Below, in pieces: positions 8,331 to 16,460 of a stretch of DNA of 64,000 nt. Source of the stretch: Planifilum sp021793745 (GTDB lineage: Bacteria; Bacillota; Bacilli; Thermoactinomycetales; DSM-44946); the NCBI GenBank assembly GCA_937983105.1, contig CALKAM010000032.1, positions 1 to 64,000 on the forward strand, given 5' to 3'. The notes below the pieces were generated by a model. That model made no database searches, was not told the origin of the DNA, and was given only the letters and a program-made list of their open reading frames with translations. Position 1 is the stretch's first letter. Every line of letters starts with the position of its first letter. The translations under genes were made by a program, and so were the position numbers.

Positions 8331-8804
8331 TCATCCTTCATCCGCCGCCCCTTCCAACAACTGCGCCCCCTCGAGGTCGCCCATTTCCTTCAACCGCTCC
8401 CGCACCCGGCGGATAAAGGGTCCCGTCAGGCTGAACATCGTGCCCCGGTGTCTGAGGCGGGCCGCCTGGGTTTGCCGGTATTCGGGGAGCTTGCGGAACC
8501 ACTGGTAGGAAATGGTCTGGGGAAAGCGGTGAAGTCCCCTGATTTCCATGTTCCGTATCCCCTCGATCATCGGGTGGACCACTTCGGCAATCCCGACCAG
8601 CCCTTTCTCCCGGATGCCCGTCTGGTAGCAAAGGATCCGGTCCCCTTCCCCGGCCCGTTTGAAGTTGCTCAACACTCTCCGGGCGGACCACTCCACCGAC
8701 TCCCCGGTTCGGAGAATGTGATCCCAGCGGAAGGAGTGCCTGTCGGAGGAGATCATCATCCACACGTGAAAGGCTTTGTCCGCCCGTTCGCGGTGATCCT
8801 CCAT
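8331..8804 (-). CDS. EVE-domain protein
   Basis: A 157-residue single-domain protein of the EVE (PUA-like) family, which binds modified bases in DNA or RNA and is common in restriction and defence islands. Signature stretches are SARRVLSNFKRAGEGDRILCYQTG and GLVGIAEVV in the first half and the conserved QTISYQWFRKLPEYR later. The ATG at 8802-8804 follows GGGGAGGAGAGG. It stands alone, 200 bases upstream of the membrane protein gene on the same strand. The modified base it recognises cannot be told from sequence. Confidence 0.82.
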   Translation of the reverse strand: MEDHRERADKAFHVWMMISSDRHSFRWDHILRTGESVEWSARRVLSNFKRAGEGDRILCYQTGIREKGLVGIAEVVHPMIEGIRNMEIRGLHRFPQTISYQWFRKLPEYRQTQAARLRHRGTMFSLTGPFIRRVRERLKEMGDLEGAQLLEGAADEG

Positions 8805-9222
8805 CCTCTCCTCCCCTTTGTCGGAATGGATGCCCCGTCACCGGCGGATGCGCCGCACTTCTTTCCAAAGGAGGCGCACGGCCCGTCCCGTCTCCCGCAT
8901 GGGCGAAAGGGGATCATTGTCGCCGCCCCGTGACACCGGAATGAAGGTCAAGGAAAAGTCCGGGACTGTTTCCGGACGGTCGGAAGGAGAAACGCCTCCT
9001 TGCGGCATCGACAGCGCAGAGACGAAAAGCAAAAAAACAAAAGCAAGGAGAACCTGCGGCGACCATGCCCTCCGCCGCGGAAGCCCGGTAAAACACCCGG
9101 GACCGAACCCGGCGGGGTGAAGCGACGGCCGAATCTTACAAAGCGCGAGACGTCCGACAATCGGTCGGCACAGGTTCGTCTCCGAGGGACATCGTTCATT
9201 GACGGTCAAAATCGCCGCCCGT
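8805..9222. other. Gap without a convincing gene
   Basis: A minus-strand frame ending at 8838 has a hydrophobic stretch (LLAFVFLLFVSALS) that could be a signal peptide of a ~70-residue exported peptide, but there is no usual start codon with a ribosome binding site. I see no RNA gene or repeat. Confidence 0.3.
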
Positions 9223-10278
9223 TCATCCCCAGTCCGACAGCAGCACGTGACGGCAGACGGTGTGCAAATCCCGCCAGGCCCGGTTGGCGGGCTCCCCTTC
9301 CATGATGCCGGCCATGCCGAGATGGGGGAACACGGCGTCGGCGAGGCGGAGAGCCTCTTGGGCCGTCTCCCTGGACCTGCGGTTGACGGATGCCGTCTCC
9401 TCCTCGGTCAAGGGCCGGTTTTTGTGAATCGCCCAGGTGTCGTCGACGGTGCGATAGAAGGCGGATGCGACCCCTTGAAGCCGCTCCGCCGCCCGGGAGA
9501 CGGCCTGAAGTCCCGCCTCCACCCGCGGAGAAGGCCAGACCTCCCGACGGGCTTCAAGGAGGTTCCGCGCTTCCTCCAGAAAGCGGGCGGCGACGCCGAG
9601 GGCGACGGCGGCAAAGGAGGTCAGGGCGAAGGGAAGAAAGGGATAACGGAACAGGGGATCTTCGTAGACCGGATACGGCTCGGCGATGTCGAAGGTCATC
9701 CGTTCCGGCACAAAGGCCTCCTCCACGACGATGCTGTGACTGCCCGTCGCCTTGAGGCCGAAGGCTCTCCAATCCCGGAGGATTTTCACCTGCTCCGGCA
9801 TCAGGATGAAGGAGCGGATCCGCCCGTCACCGCCTTCATCCCGGATGACGCAGTTCACGGTGAAAATGCTCGCATAGTCGCAACCGCTGATGTATTTCCA
9901 CCGGCCGCTCACCCGGAATCCCCCGTTCACCCTTCGGGCCTCCCCGGCCGGATAGCCGCTTCCGGCGATCACCGCCTCCCGGGGGGAGAAAAGTTCCCGG
10001 CAAACCTCCGGCTCCATGGAAGCGGCAAAATATCCCCCTCCCGAACCGATGGTGACCAGCCAGCCGAAACTGCCGTCGATCCGGGAAGCCCCCTCAAAGA
10101 CGCGCAGGGCCTCGGGCAGCGGCAGCATGTGGCCGCCCAATTCGCGGGGGACCAACAACTTGAACAGCCCCCGCTTGTAGATCGCCTCCAACACTTTCGG
10201 GGAAATCTCCCCCTTTTGTTCCATGGCCGGCGCTTCATTCCGGACCATGGCCTCAAGCTCCCGGGTCAGCAAATCCAC
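9223..10278 (-). CDS. Acyl-CoA dehydrogenase-fold flavoprotein
   Basis: A 351-residue protein of the acyl-CoA dehydrogenase superfamily. The GTG at 10276-10278 was chosen because GGAGGAGAGG lies just upstream; the longer frame runs through a proline/glycine-rich stretch without a site. The N-terminal helical domain contains FKLLVPRELGG, the middle domain VSGRWKYISGCDYA and WRAFGLKATGSHS, and the C-terminal domain ends with HTVCRHVLLSDWG. The GSGYPAGEA and WKYISG patterns are closer to the flavin-dependent monooxygenase branch (HsaA/DszC-like) than to classical fatty acyl-CoA dehydrogenases. No reductase partner is adjacent. Substrate unknown. Confidence 0.75.
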   Translation of the reverse strand: MDLLTRELEAMVRNEAPAMEQKGEISPKVLEAIYKRGLFKLLVPRELGGHMLPLPEALRVFEGASRIDGSFGWLVTIGSGGGYFAASMEPEVCRELFSPREAVIAGSGYPAGEARRVNGGFRVSGRWKYISGCDYASIFTVNCVIRDEGGDGRIRSFILMPEQVKILRDWRAFGLKATGSHSIVVEEAFVPERMTFDIAEPYPVYEDPLFRYPFLPFALTSFAAVALGVAARFLEEARNLLEARREVWPSPRVEAGLQAVSRAAERLQGVASAFYRTVDDTWAIHKNRPLTEEETASVNRRSRETAQEALRLADAVFPHLGMAGIMEGEPANRAWRDLHTVCRHVLLSDWG

Positions 10279-10380
10279 GACGATCCTCTCCTCCAACAAA
10301 ACGGTGAAAATGAAGGGGCCACGCCCGCCGCCGAAAGGGGCGACCCCCTTCATTCTATCACTCCGCAAGGAAACTGCCCA

Positions 10381-13300
10381 TCAACCCCGGACCATCGATG
10401 CGGCTTCCCTTCTCTCTTCCTTCTCCACCAGTTCCCGGATCCGATGCTCGATCCGCTCCAACTCCCGGGCGGGATTCCGCCACCAGTTGCGGCTCCAGAT
10501 GCGAAGGATCGTCCATCCCTTGGATTCGAGAAATTCCTGCCGGTATACATCCCGCTCCCGGGCGTCCCGGGAACTGTGATACATCGCTCCGTCGCACTCG
10601 ATCCCCAGAATGTACCGTTCGGGATCCTTGGGGTGAAGCACCGCCAGGTCGATCCGGTAACTGGAGACGCCCACCTGGGTGTCCACTTTGTATCCCAACC
10701 TTCTCAGCGCATCGCAAACCTGCTGTTCAAAGGGAGAATCAAAACGATCCGCCCGTTCCTGCCGGCCGAGGTGGTGATACTCGTTAATCCGCCGGATGAC
10801 GGCTTCCACCCGGTTCCGGTCCATGTCGGAGACCGCCCGGGCGTACTCGAGATAGTGCCGCAACAGCTTCGGCCCTTTATGGGCGGTGTTGGCCACATCG
10901 AGCTCGTGGGGCTCGATGCTGGCGACGACGACAATCTTCCGCTTCGCCCGGGTGACCGCCACGTTGAGCCGGTTTTCGCCCCCCTGCCTGCTCAGGGAAC
11001 CGAACTGGAGGCGGATTTTTCCCTCCTCGTTCCGGGCGTACCCGACGGAAAAAATGATGACGTCCCGCTCGTCCCCCTGGACGTTCTCGATATTTTTGAC
11101 AAACACCCGGCGGTCCGGCGCCTGCTTCTGCGCCTCTTCATACAGGACCGAGAATTCGGGATCCTCCTCAGCCCTCCGGTCGATCATCTCCTCGATCAGA
11201 TCCCGCTGGTCGGCGTTGAAGGTGATGATCCCGACGGTTTCTTCGGGATGGGTTCGCAGTTGCTCCTTCAACACCTCGATCACTTCCCGGGCTTCCCGTT
11301 CGTTGCGCCGGTTGATCCACAATCCGTTCACTTTCCGCCACTGGATCGCCGGAGGATGCTGATAGGGACGCACATTGGGGGCGATCTCCATCCGGCCGTG
11401 ATAAAAGGCATGGTTGGAGAAATGAATCAGTTCCTGGGAAGCCGACCGGTAATGCCATTCCAGCATCCGGGCGGGATAGATCCGCTTGGCCAGATTCAAA
11501 AGGCTTTCCGACTCTTCGAGTCCGTTTTCCGCCTCCTCCTCATCCTCCTCCGCCGACAACATTCCCCGGAAGTGGGTGGAGGGAGGGAGCTGTTTCTCGT
11601 CACCGGCCACGATGATCTGTTTTCCGCGGTAAATGGAAGGCAGCCCGTTTTCCACGGGACACTGGGACGCCTCATCGAAAATCACGAGATCAAAGAGTCC
11701 TTCCTTCAGCGGAAAAATCGAAGAGAGGGTTTCGGGAGACGTGAGCCACACGGGCATCAAATCCAGCAGGCCGGATTGGTAAAACTGGCGGACCAGCTTG
11801 CGAAGAGGCCAAATTCTCCGCTTCTTCTCCCCCGTCTCGTATCTCAACCGCTGCATCGCCCGGGGATGCTCGGCATTAAGCCGGCGCACCCGTTCATACA
11901 TCCTGTGGACCAGCACTTGGGCAACCGCTCTCCGCTTCTCCTGAATCAACTCCTTGAAGGAACGACGGATGATTTCAAACTCGTCGGTGGACACCTTGGC
12001 GATGACGGGATGCTTTCGCTCGATTTCGTCCAACCACTTGAGATAGACCGTCTGCCGGACGGCATCCGTCCATCGCTCCGGCAGGGAATCCGCCTGCCAG
12101 CCGATCTTCTCCCGCACCCGGGTGATCAGGGTGCGGACGAGGGGAGTTGCTTCTTCAAAGAACCGGTCCATCTGTCTCAGTTCGTCGAAGTCCGAAACGA
12201 GGTGTTGGATGATCCCCTGCAGTTCTCCGGTGGGGATGTTTCCCTTCTCGATTCCCCTTTTCAGCCGTTCGATGAAGGAATCCTGAAAGTGGGGACGCAG
12301 CTTTTCCAGTTCCAGACACATCGTTTCCGTCGTCTTGGCCATATCGTACATGAGGCGCAGATTTTCGCGGATCCGGGGCCACTCGGCGGAGGAAGTGCCC
12401 CGAAAGGGCTTTCCCCCGAGCAGCTCTTCGATGATTCGCTTCCCCGTGAAGGACGTCCACCACCAGAGCCGCATTTTTTGCATCACGCTTTTCCCTCGGG
12501 ATTCCAGCGCAGGCACGATCTTCTCCAGCCGGTCGATGATCAGCCAGGTGTATGCCGGAGTGATCTTGTCATGATCCAGGGCCGCCAAAAATTCCTCCGT
12601 CCTTCGCGCCTTGCGGAGGATCTCCTCCAGCCGGTCCCGCAGCGAGGTAAAACCCGCCAGATCCAGGGAAGCGAATGAGCGGCGCTCTTTGAGGGGATAA
12701 TCCGCCCGGCCGAACCGCCGGTAAAAAGAAGCGTACGTTCCGATCTGCCGCAGCGCCTCCTCCAGACTGTACCGGTCCAGTTCATCCAGGACTCCGTCGA
12801 GATCGACGAACGCTTCCACCTCATTTTCGCGCTTTGCCCGGGCATAGAGCTCATAGGCGTTGTATCCGGAGCGGTGCCGCTCGTACAACCCCCGTTTGAT
12901 CGCGTTCAGCACGGCCTCCCGCTCTTCCAGCTGGCGGCAGACCGACTCCAGGTGCCGCTCCGGGTCCGGAAGATCGGCCCGGGGATCGGAAAGAAGCCGG
13001 TAGATGCGCAGATACAGCGCCTTCCGATCGTTCTGTTCATCGTGAACCAGCGCGGCGAAGGGACTCAGCCCCAACCCCTCCAGCCGCTGAAACACCACGT
13101 CCAAAGCCGCCCGTTTCTGGCAGACCACCAACACCTTTTTTCCCCGCGCCAAGGCGTCGGCGATCAGGTTGACGATCACCTGGGATTTCCCCGTGCCGGG
13201 GGGACCGTCGATGACCAATTTCTTGCTGACGCGGGCTTCCTTCAGGATCGCTTCTTGAGAGGCATCCGCCGGAAGAGGCCAAAAACGCTCCCGTTCGGGA

Positions 13301-14175
13301 ATTGGCGGAAGTTTCTCCTCCGCATCGGAAGAGGCAGCGGCGAAATCCGAGGCGCCTTCCGCTTCCCCGGCCCACAAGTTCTCTCCGGCCCGGAGCAGCT
13401 CTCCCGCCATTCCCAGACCGTGGCCCTGCGATTCCTTTTCCATCATCTCCTCGTAATCCCGCAGAACGGCGGAATTTCCCTGGGGGAAATGGCCCAGAAC
13501 CGCATGCCGGAACAGGGCCAAAGGCGCCTTTTCCGGAATTTCGTCCCGCCGGTATTCGGGAAGGGGGTGGATTCGGGGACACGGATCGGGAAGATCAAAT
13601 CCGTGCGCCCTCAGCCATTCCGCCCAACCCCGGACATCCCCGGTTGTCGCCTGCTTTTCCGCCTCATCGTAAATCGCCTCATCCACTTGAAAACGGTGGA
13701 ACTTCCGGAGTGCCAACATCAGCGTCCGGTTGAGCTGGGGCTCCCCCTCTCCCCGGCGGAGTTCCCAGAAGCGGTTGCTGGTGTCCCTCCGCTCCAGACG
13801 GACCGGATACAAAAAAAGGGGAGCCTGAATAAAGGTGCCGTCTGACAGGGTGCCGGAGAGAAAAGGGTAGCCCAGATACAGGTCGTACATCCCGGTTTCC
13901 TCTTCAATCCGGCGCAAATTCCGGTACAAGGCGGTCAACCGGTGACCCAGGGACATCATCTGCCGTTCATCGGAGGTGATCCGGAGAAGCGAAACCTTTT
14001 CCTTTTTGGACAAAACATCCCGCAAAATCTGCTCCACCGCTCCGCGGCCCCGGACCGCATCCAGCCGGTACAGATCCAACCCCCACTTGTGATTCACCTT
14101 CAGCAGCCGGATGGAGCGGTTGCGCATGCTCAGATCGCTCAACCGGTCTTTCAAGCGGATCAATTGCTGCCTCAA
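10381..14175 (-). CDS. DUF4011-type superfamily 1 helicase with C-terminal Vsr-like nuclease
   Basis: A 1264-residue multidomain protein. The N-terminal ~150 residues (RLKDRLSDLSMRNRS) are DUF4011-like. A Walker A motif IDGPPGTGKSQ lies near residue 325, Walker B as VIFDEASQCPVE near 830, GDEKQLPP near 858, and the late helicase motifs NVQGDERDVIIFSVG and LNVAVTRAKRKI follow. Residues ~1145-1264 form an MTES_1575/Vsr-like endonuclease (SPFEQQVCDALRRLGY, IECDGAMYHSS). The DUF4011-helicase-Vsr order matches large single-protein defence factors. It should unwind or translocate on nucleic acid and cleave it. The start is MRQQLIRLKDRL with AGGTGTG upstream. Confidence 0.85.
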   Translation of the reverse strand: MRQQLIRLKDRLSDLSMRNRSIRLLKVNHKWGLDLYRLDAVRGRGAVEQILRDVLSKKEKVSLLRITSDERQMMSLGHRLTALYRNLRRIEEETGMYDLYLGYPFLSGTLSDGTFIQAPLFLYPVRLERRDTSNRFWELRRGEGEPQLNRTLMLALRKFHRFQVDEAIYDEAEKQATTGDVRGWAEWLRAHGFDLPDPCPRIHPLPEYRRDEIPEKAPLALFRHAVLGHFPQGNSAVLRDYEEMMEKESQGHGLGMAGELLRAGENLWAGEAEGASDFAAASSDAEEKLPPIPERERFWPLPADASQEAILKEARVSKKLVIDGPPGTGKSQVIVNLIADALARGKKVLVVCQKRAALDVVFQRLEGLGLSPFAALVHDEQNDRKALYLRIYRLLSDPRADLPDPERHLESVCRQLEEREAVLNAIKRGLYERHRSGYNAYELYARAKRENEVEAFVDLDGVLDELDRYSLEEALRQIGTYASFYRRFGRADYPLKERRSFASLDLAGFTSLRDRLEEILRKARRTEEFLAALDHDKITPAYTWLIIDRLEKIVPALESRGKSVMQKMRLWWWTSFTGKRIIEELLGGKPFRGTSSAEWPRIRENLRLMYDMAKTTETMCLELEKLRPHFQDSFIERLKRGIEKGNIPTGELQGIIQHLVSDFDELRQMDRFFEEATPLVRTLITRVREKIGWQADSLPERWTDAVRQTVYLKWLDEIERKHPVIAKVSTDEFEIIRRSFKELIQEKRRAVAQVLVHRMYERVRRLNAEHPRAMQRLRYETGEKKRRIWPLRKLVRQFYQSGLLDLMPVWLTSPETLSSIFPLKEGLFDLVIFDEASQCPVENGLPSIYRGKQIIVAGDEKQLPPSTHFRGMLSAEEDEEEAENGLEESESLLNLAKRIYPARMLEWHYRSASQELIHFSNHAFYHGRMEIAPNVRPYQHPPAIQWRKVNGLWINRRNEREAREVIEVLKEQLRTHPEETVGIITFNADQRDLIEEMIDRRAEEDPEFSVLYEEAQKQAPDRRVFVKNIENVQGDERDVIIFSVGYARNEEGKIRLQFGSLSRQGGENRLNVAVTRAKRKIVVVASIEPHELDVANTAHKGPKLLRHYLEYARAVSDMDRNRVEAVIRRINEYHHLGRQERADRFDSPFEQQVCDALRRLGYKVDTQVGVSSYRIDLAVLHPKDPERYILGIECDGAMYHSSRDARERDVYRQEFLESKGWTILRIWSRNWWRNPARELERIEHRIRELVEKEERREAASMVRG

Positions 14176-14303
14176 CGGAACACACCTCCCGCCGCTGATC
14201 TGGGAAAAATCTTTTCAAAGCATCGGAGGGAGGATGACTCGACGCATGGCCAGGAATCCTCCTTCCGGTTCGGGTGGAAAACTCCGCATGATCTCCGGTT
14301 GGG

Positions 14304-14319
14304 TTGGCACATGTGCCAA
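14304..14319. repeat. Perfect 16-bp palindrome
   Basis: TTGGCACATGTGCCAA reads the same on both strands. It is ~130 bases upstream of the DUF4011 helicase start and could be its operator. Confidence 0.5.
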
Positions 14320-14744
14320 TGCGGCTATGGCAAGTCAACCGGAAACGCCGCATGTGCCGGCGGCAGAAAAAATCTCCGCCGGATCTTCTCCGGGCGGCCA
14401 AGGGGGCTTCTCCCCCGATCAACGCGGGTCGGAACGCGGCGGAGATCGCATCGGGCACGAATTGACCGTTCCGCCTGGAAACCGATGCCTCCGTCCCGCT
14501 TCGCCGGAAACGGCGGGGGGGGCAATCCCCTCCCTCCGCGCCCTTTGCGAACGCGGACGAATCCGCTTTTCCGCCCCGCGCTGACACTCTGTGGGCACGG
14601 CAAACCGCTTATTTTTACATATAATTACAAAAACTCCAGACAATCCAATGCCCGACTGACCAAGCCGCTGAAGCGGCGAGCCTCCCCCTTTGCCGATCCC
14701 GCTCAACCGGGATGCTCCGTTCCCTTCCATTGTACCAGGAGGCT

Positions 14745-14876
14745 ATGAAAAAATACATGAAAACAAAAACGGGGCGCCGAAGGCACCCCCAAACCATTAA
14801 ACGGACGCGTCGACGGAAGAGCCGGGCGGCCAACGAGGCGCGGAGGAAACGAAAGCCGCACGGCCGCTCCGGATAA
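14745..14876 (+). CDS. Possible tiny, very basic protein (43 residues)
   Basis: An ATG closely follows AGGAGG and opens a 43-codon frame that starts MKKYMKTKTGRRRHPQTIKR and is over 40 per cent Arg+Lys, ending in TAA. The spacing from AGGAGG to the first ATG is only two bases; the internal ATG at 14757 is 14 bases away. A nucleic-acid-binding peptide is conceivable. The frame overlaps a terminator-like hairpin read on the other strand, so it may be chance. Confidence 0.22.
   Translation: MKKYMKTKTGRRRHPQTIKRTRRRKSRAANEARRKRKPHGRSG
14771..14789 (-). terminator. Terminator-like hairpin on minus strand
   Basis: GGGGTGCC-ttc-GGCGCCCC followed by GTTTTTGTTTT on the minus strand (one mismatch in the stem). 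No recognised minus-strand gene ends just before it; the nearest one ends at 15263. Confidence 0.45.
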
Positions 14877-15262
14877 CCCGTCAGTTCATCCAAAATTTTT
14901 CAATTTAGATCATATTTTCAACGAAAACCTTTTCCCGCCGCCGCTTCCCCGCCGCCGATGGCGGCCCGGAAGCGGCGAGCGGCAAAGTTTTTGAAGCGGC
15001 AAAGACAATTGGATATAATCATGGAAGCGAAGAGGCGGCCGATGATCCGAAGCCGTGAAAACCCCGGGACCCCGACACGGGGGAAAACGGTTCACCGGCA
15101 CCCCGGCTGGAAGAAGGACCCTTCGCCTTGGGGACTTCTTTTCGGCGAAAAGATCCGCCGAAGTCTCCTCCTTCTTTGTCCCCCACCCGCAAAACCGGTA
15201 CCCTGGCAGGGGCCGGCTTCGTCGCTTCCATCTTGGAAAAGGCAGGGAATCCCAACAACGAA

Positions 15263-15550
15263 TCAGGACTTTCCCGAAGGGGTCCGCTTGCGGAACACCA
15301 GCGACAGCTCCCTTTCCCGGCTCAGATGCGCCTCCGCTTCCTGCAAATGTTCCGGTTTGGGAGGGATGCCGTGTTGCCGGAGCGCCTCCACCACTTCCCG
15401 GACGCTCCGATCCAGAAACACCGCGATATCCACCAGCGACCATCCGCTCCGATACAGGTCGGCGATGCGCCCTTTCGGGCGGAGTCCCCCTTCTTCTGCC
15501 CCGTTTTTCTGTTCTTTATTCTCCAAAGGATCACCCCGCTGTCCAAACAT
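15263..15550 (-). CDS. Small hypothetical protein with helix-turn-helix-like core
   Basis: A 95-residue frame. The central part (GRIADLYRSGWSLVDIAVFL, then VREVVEALRQHGIPP) has the spacing of a helix-turn-helix, so a small DNA-binding protein is possible. No strong ribosome binding site precedes the ATG at 15550; a TTG 24 bases further in (DPLENKE) is an alternative. It stands alone with the next gene on the other strand. I do not recognise a family. Confidence 0.45.
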   Translation of the reverse strand: MFGQRGDPLENKEQKNGAEEGGLRPKGRIADLYRSGWSLVDIAVFLDRSVREVVEALRQHGIPPKPEHLQEAEAHLSRERELSLVFRKRTPSGKS

Positions 15551-15665
15551 GCGCCCGTCAAGGGACCTGCCGCCAAACGTCGCATCCCGTTTTTTCTTGG
15601 AAAAACGGCATGAAAACCTGCGAATTTTTCGTTGATATATTATAAAAGTAAAGGGAGGTGGTCAA

Positions 15666-15971
15666 GTGTTCAGCGAACTGAAGAAGCGTTTCGGCAACGA
15701 CTATCGAAAAGCCCTCGTCTATCTGATCATCAGTGAACTCCTGCTTTGGAGCCTGGTTGTCTACTTTATGATGAACGATGTCAGCAGCCTGCCACTGCAT
15801 AAGAACCTGGCCATCCCGATCTTCGGCATTTTTCTGCTTTACACGTATATTGCCAACCGGAAATGGCGAGTTTATCAACGGATGAAAAATACCCTGTTCC
15901 GCTACTGGGTGGAATTTCCCACGATCTTGTTGATCATCGCCTTTGCCGTTGTCGACCTCTTTTTTATGTAA
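15666..15971 (+). CDS. Small hypothetical membrane protein (three helices)
   Basis: A 101-residue protein starting at a GTG (15666) after a good GGGAGG site. Three hydrophobic segments are visible: ALVYLIISELLLWSLVVYFM, LAIPIFGIFLLYTYI and FPTILLIIAFAVVDLFF, with basic residues between them. An AT-rich stretch (TATATTATAAAA, ~15635) just upstream probably holds the promoter. It precedes a phasin-like gene and a UbiB-family kinase on the same strand. Family not recognised. Confidence 0.68.
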   Translation: MFSELKKRFGNDYRKALVYLIISELLLWSLVVYFMMNDVSSLPLHKNLAIPIFGIFLLYTYIANRKWRVYQRMKNTLFRYWVEFPTILLIIAFAVVDLFFM

Positions 15972-16112
15972 GGGGCCGGTGGCGCAAATTGCCGGTTTTC
16001 CCCACCCTTGGGCAGGGAAATTAAAACCAACCGGTGGCGACAGCTCATCGGGGTCGCCGCCGATTGGAAGGTCTTCCTCGTCGGTTGGGAAACAGGAAAA
16101 GGAGGGATTGCC

Positions 16113-16415
16113 GTGAAGGAGCTGGCCAAAAAAGGGCTGTTCCTCGGCCTGGGGCTGCTGGTGATGAGCAAGGAGCAGGTGGAAAGGGCCGTCGATGAGC
16201 TGGTCCAGAAAGGAAAGATTTCCGCCGCCGAGTCGAGAAATCTGGTCAACCAGTTGATCGAAACGGGCGAAAAAGAGCGGGAACAAATGGATCAGGCCCT
16301 CCGGGATCGATTGTCTAAAATCCTGTCGGAGCTGGATATTCCCACCCGAAAGGACTTGGAAGCGCTGGAGGAGCGGATTCGTCGCCTGGAGGAAGAAAAG
16401 GAAGAAAAGCGGTAG
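16113..16415 (+). CDS. Phasin-like coiled-coil protein
   Basis: A 100-residue protein resembling the 'polyhydroxyalkanoate synthesis regulator phasin' family. GTG at 16113 follows GGAGGG; a longer frame has no site. After a hydrophobic N-terminus (AKKGLFLGLGLLVMS) comes VERAVDELVQKGKISAAESR, and the second half is a long amphipathic coiled coil ending in EERIRRLEEEKEEK. It is 45 bases before the UbiB-family gene, a pairing seen in other Bacillota. It may bind lipid or membrane surfaces or help the kinase. No PHA synthase is nearby, so a role in PHA granules is not shown. Confidence 0.75.
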   Translation: MKELAKKGLFLGLGLLVMSKEQVERAVDELVQKGKISAAESRNLVNQLIETGEKEREQMDQALRDRLSKILSELDIPTRKDLEALEERIRRLEEEKEEKR

Positions 16416-16460
16416 ACACATCCGATGAAGCGGAAGAATGATCGGCAAGGGGAATGACGC

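Larger units (their letters stand above)
14176..15262. other. Long gap with palindrome, hairpin and possible tiny ORF
   Basis: No normal gene is supported over ~1.1 kb. It contains a perfect 16-base palindrome (14304-14319), a TATAAT-like element at 14620-14625 without a clear -35, a minus-strand terminator-like hairpin (14771-14789) and a possible 43-codon basic ORF (14745-14876). The stretch 14900-15260 has open frames on both strands with skewed composition and no start signals. Confidence 0.5.

Noticed and set aside
9199..12678. A very long plus-strand open frame (1159 codons) opposite the helicase and acyl-CoA dehydrogenase-like genes
   Set aside because: It is the reverse frame of two clear minus-strand genes; its translation is His/Pro/Gly-rich with no domains and no ribosome binding site.
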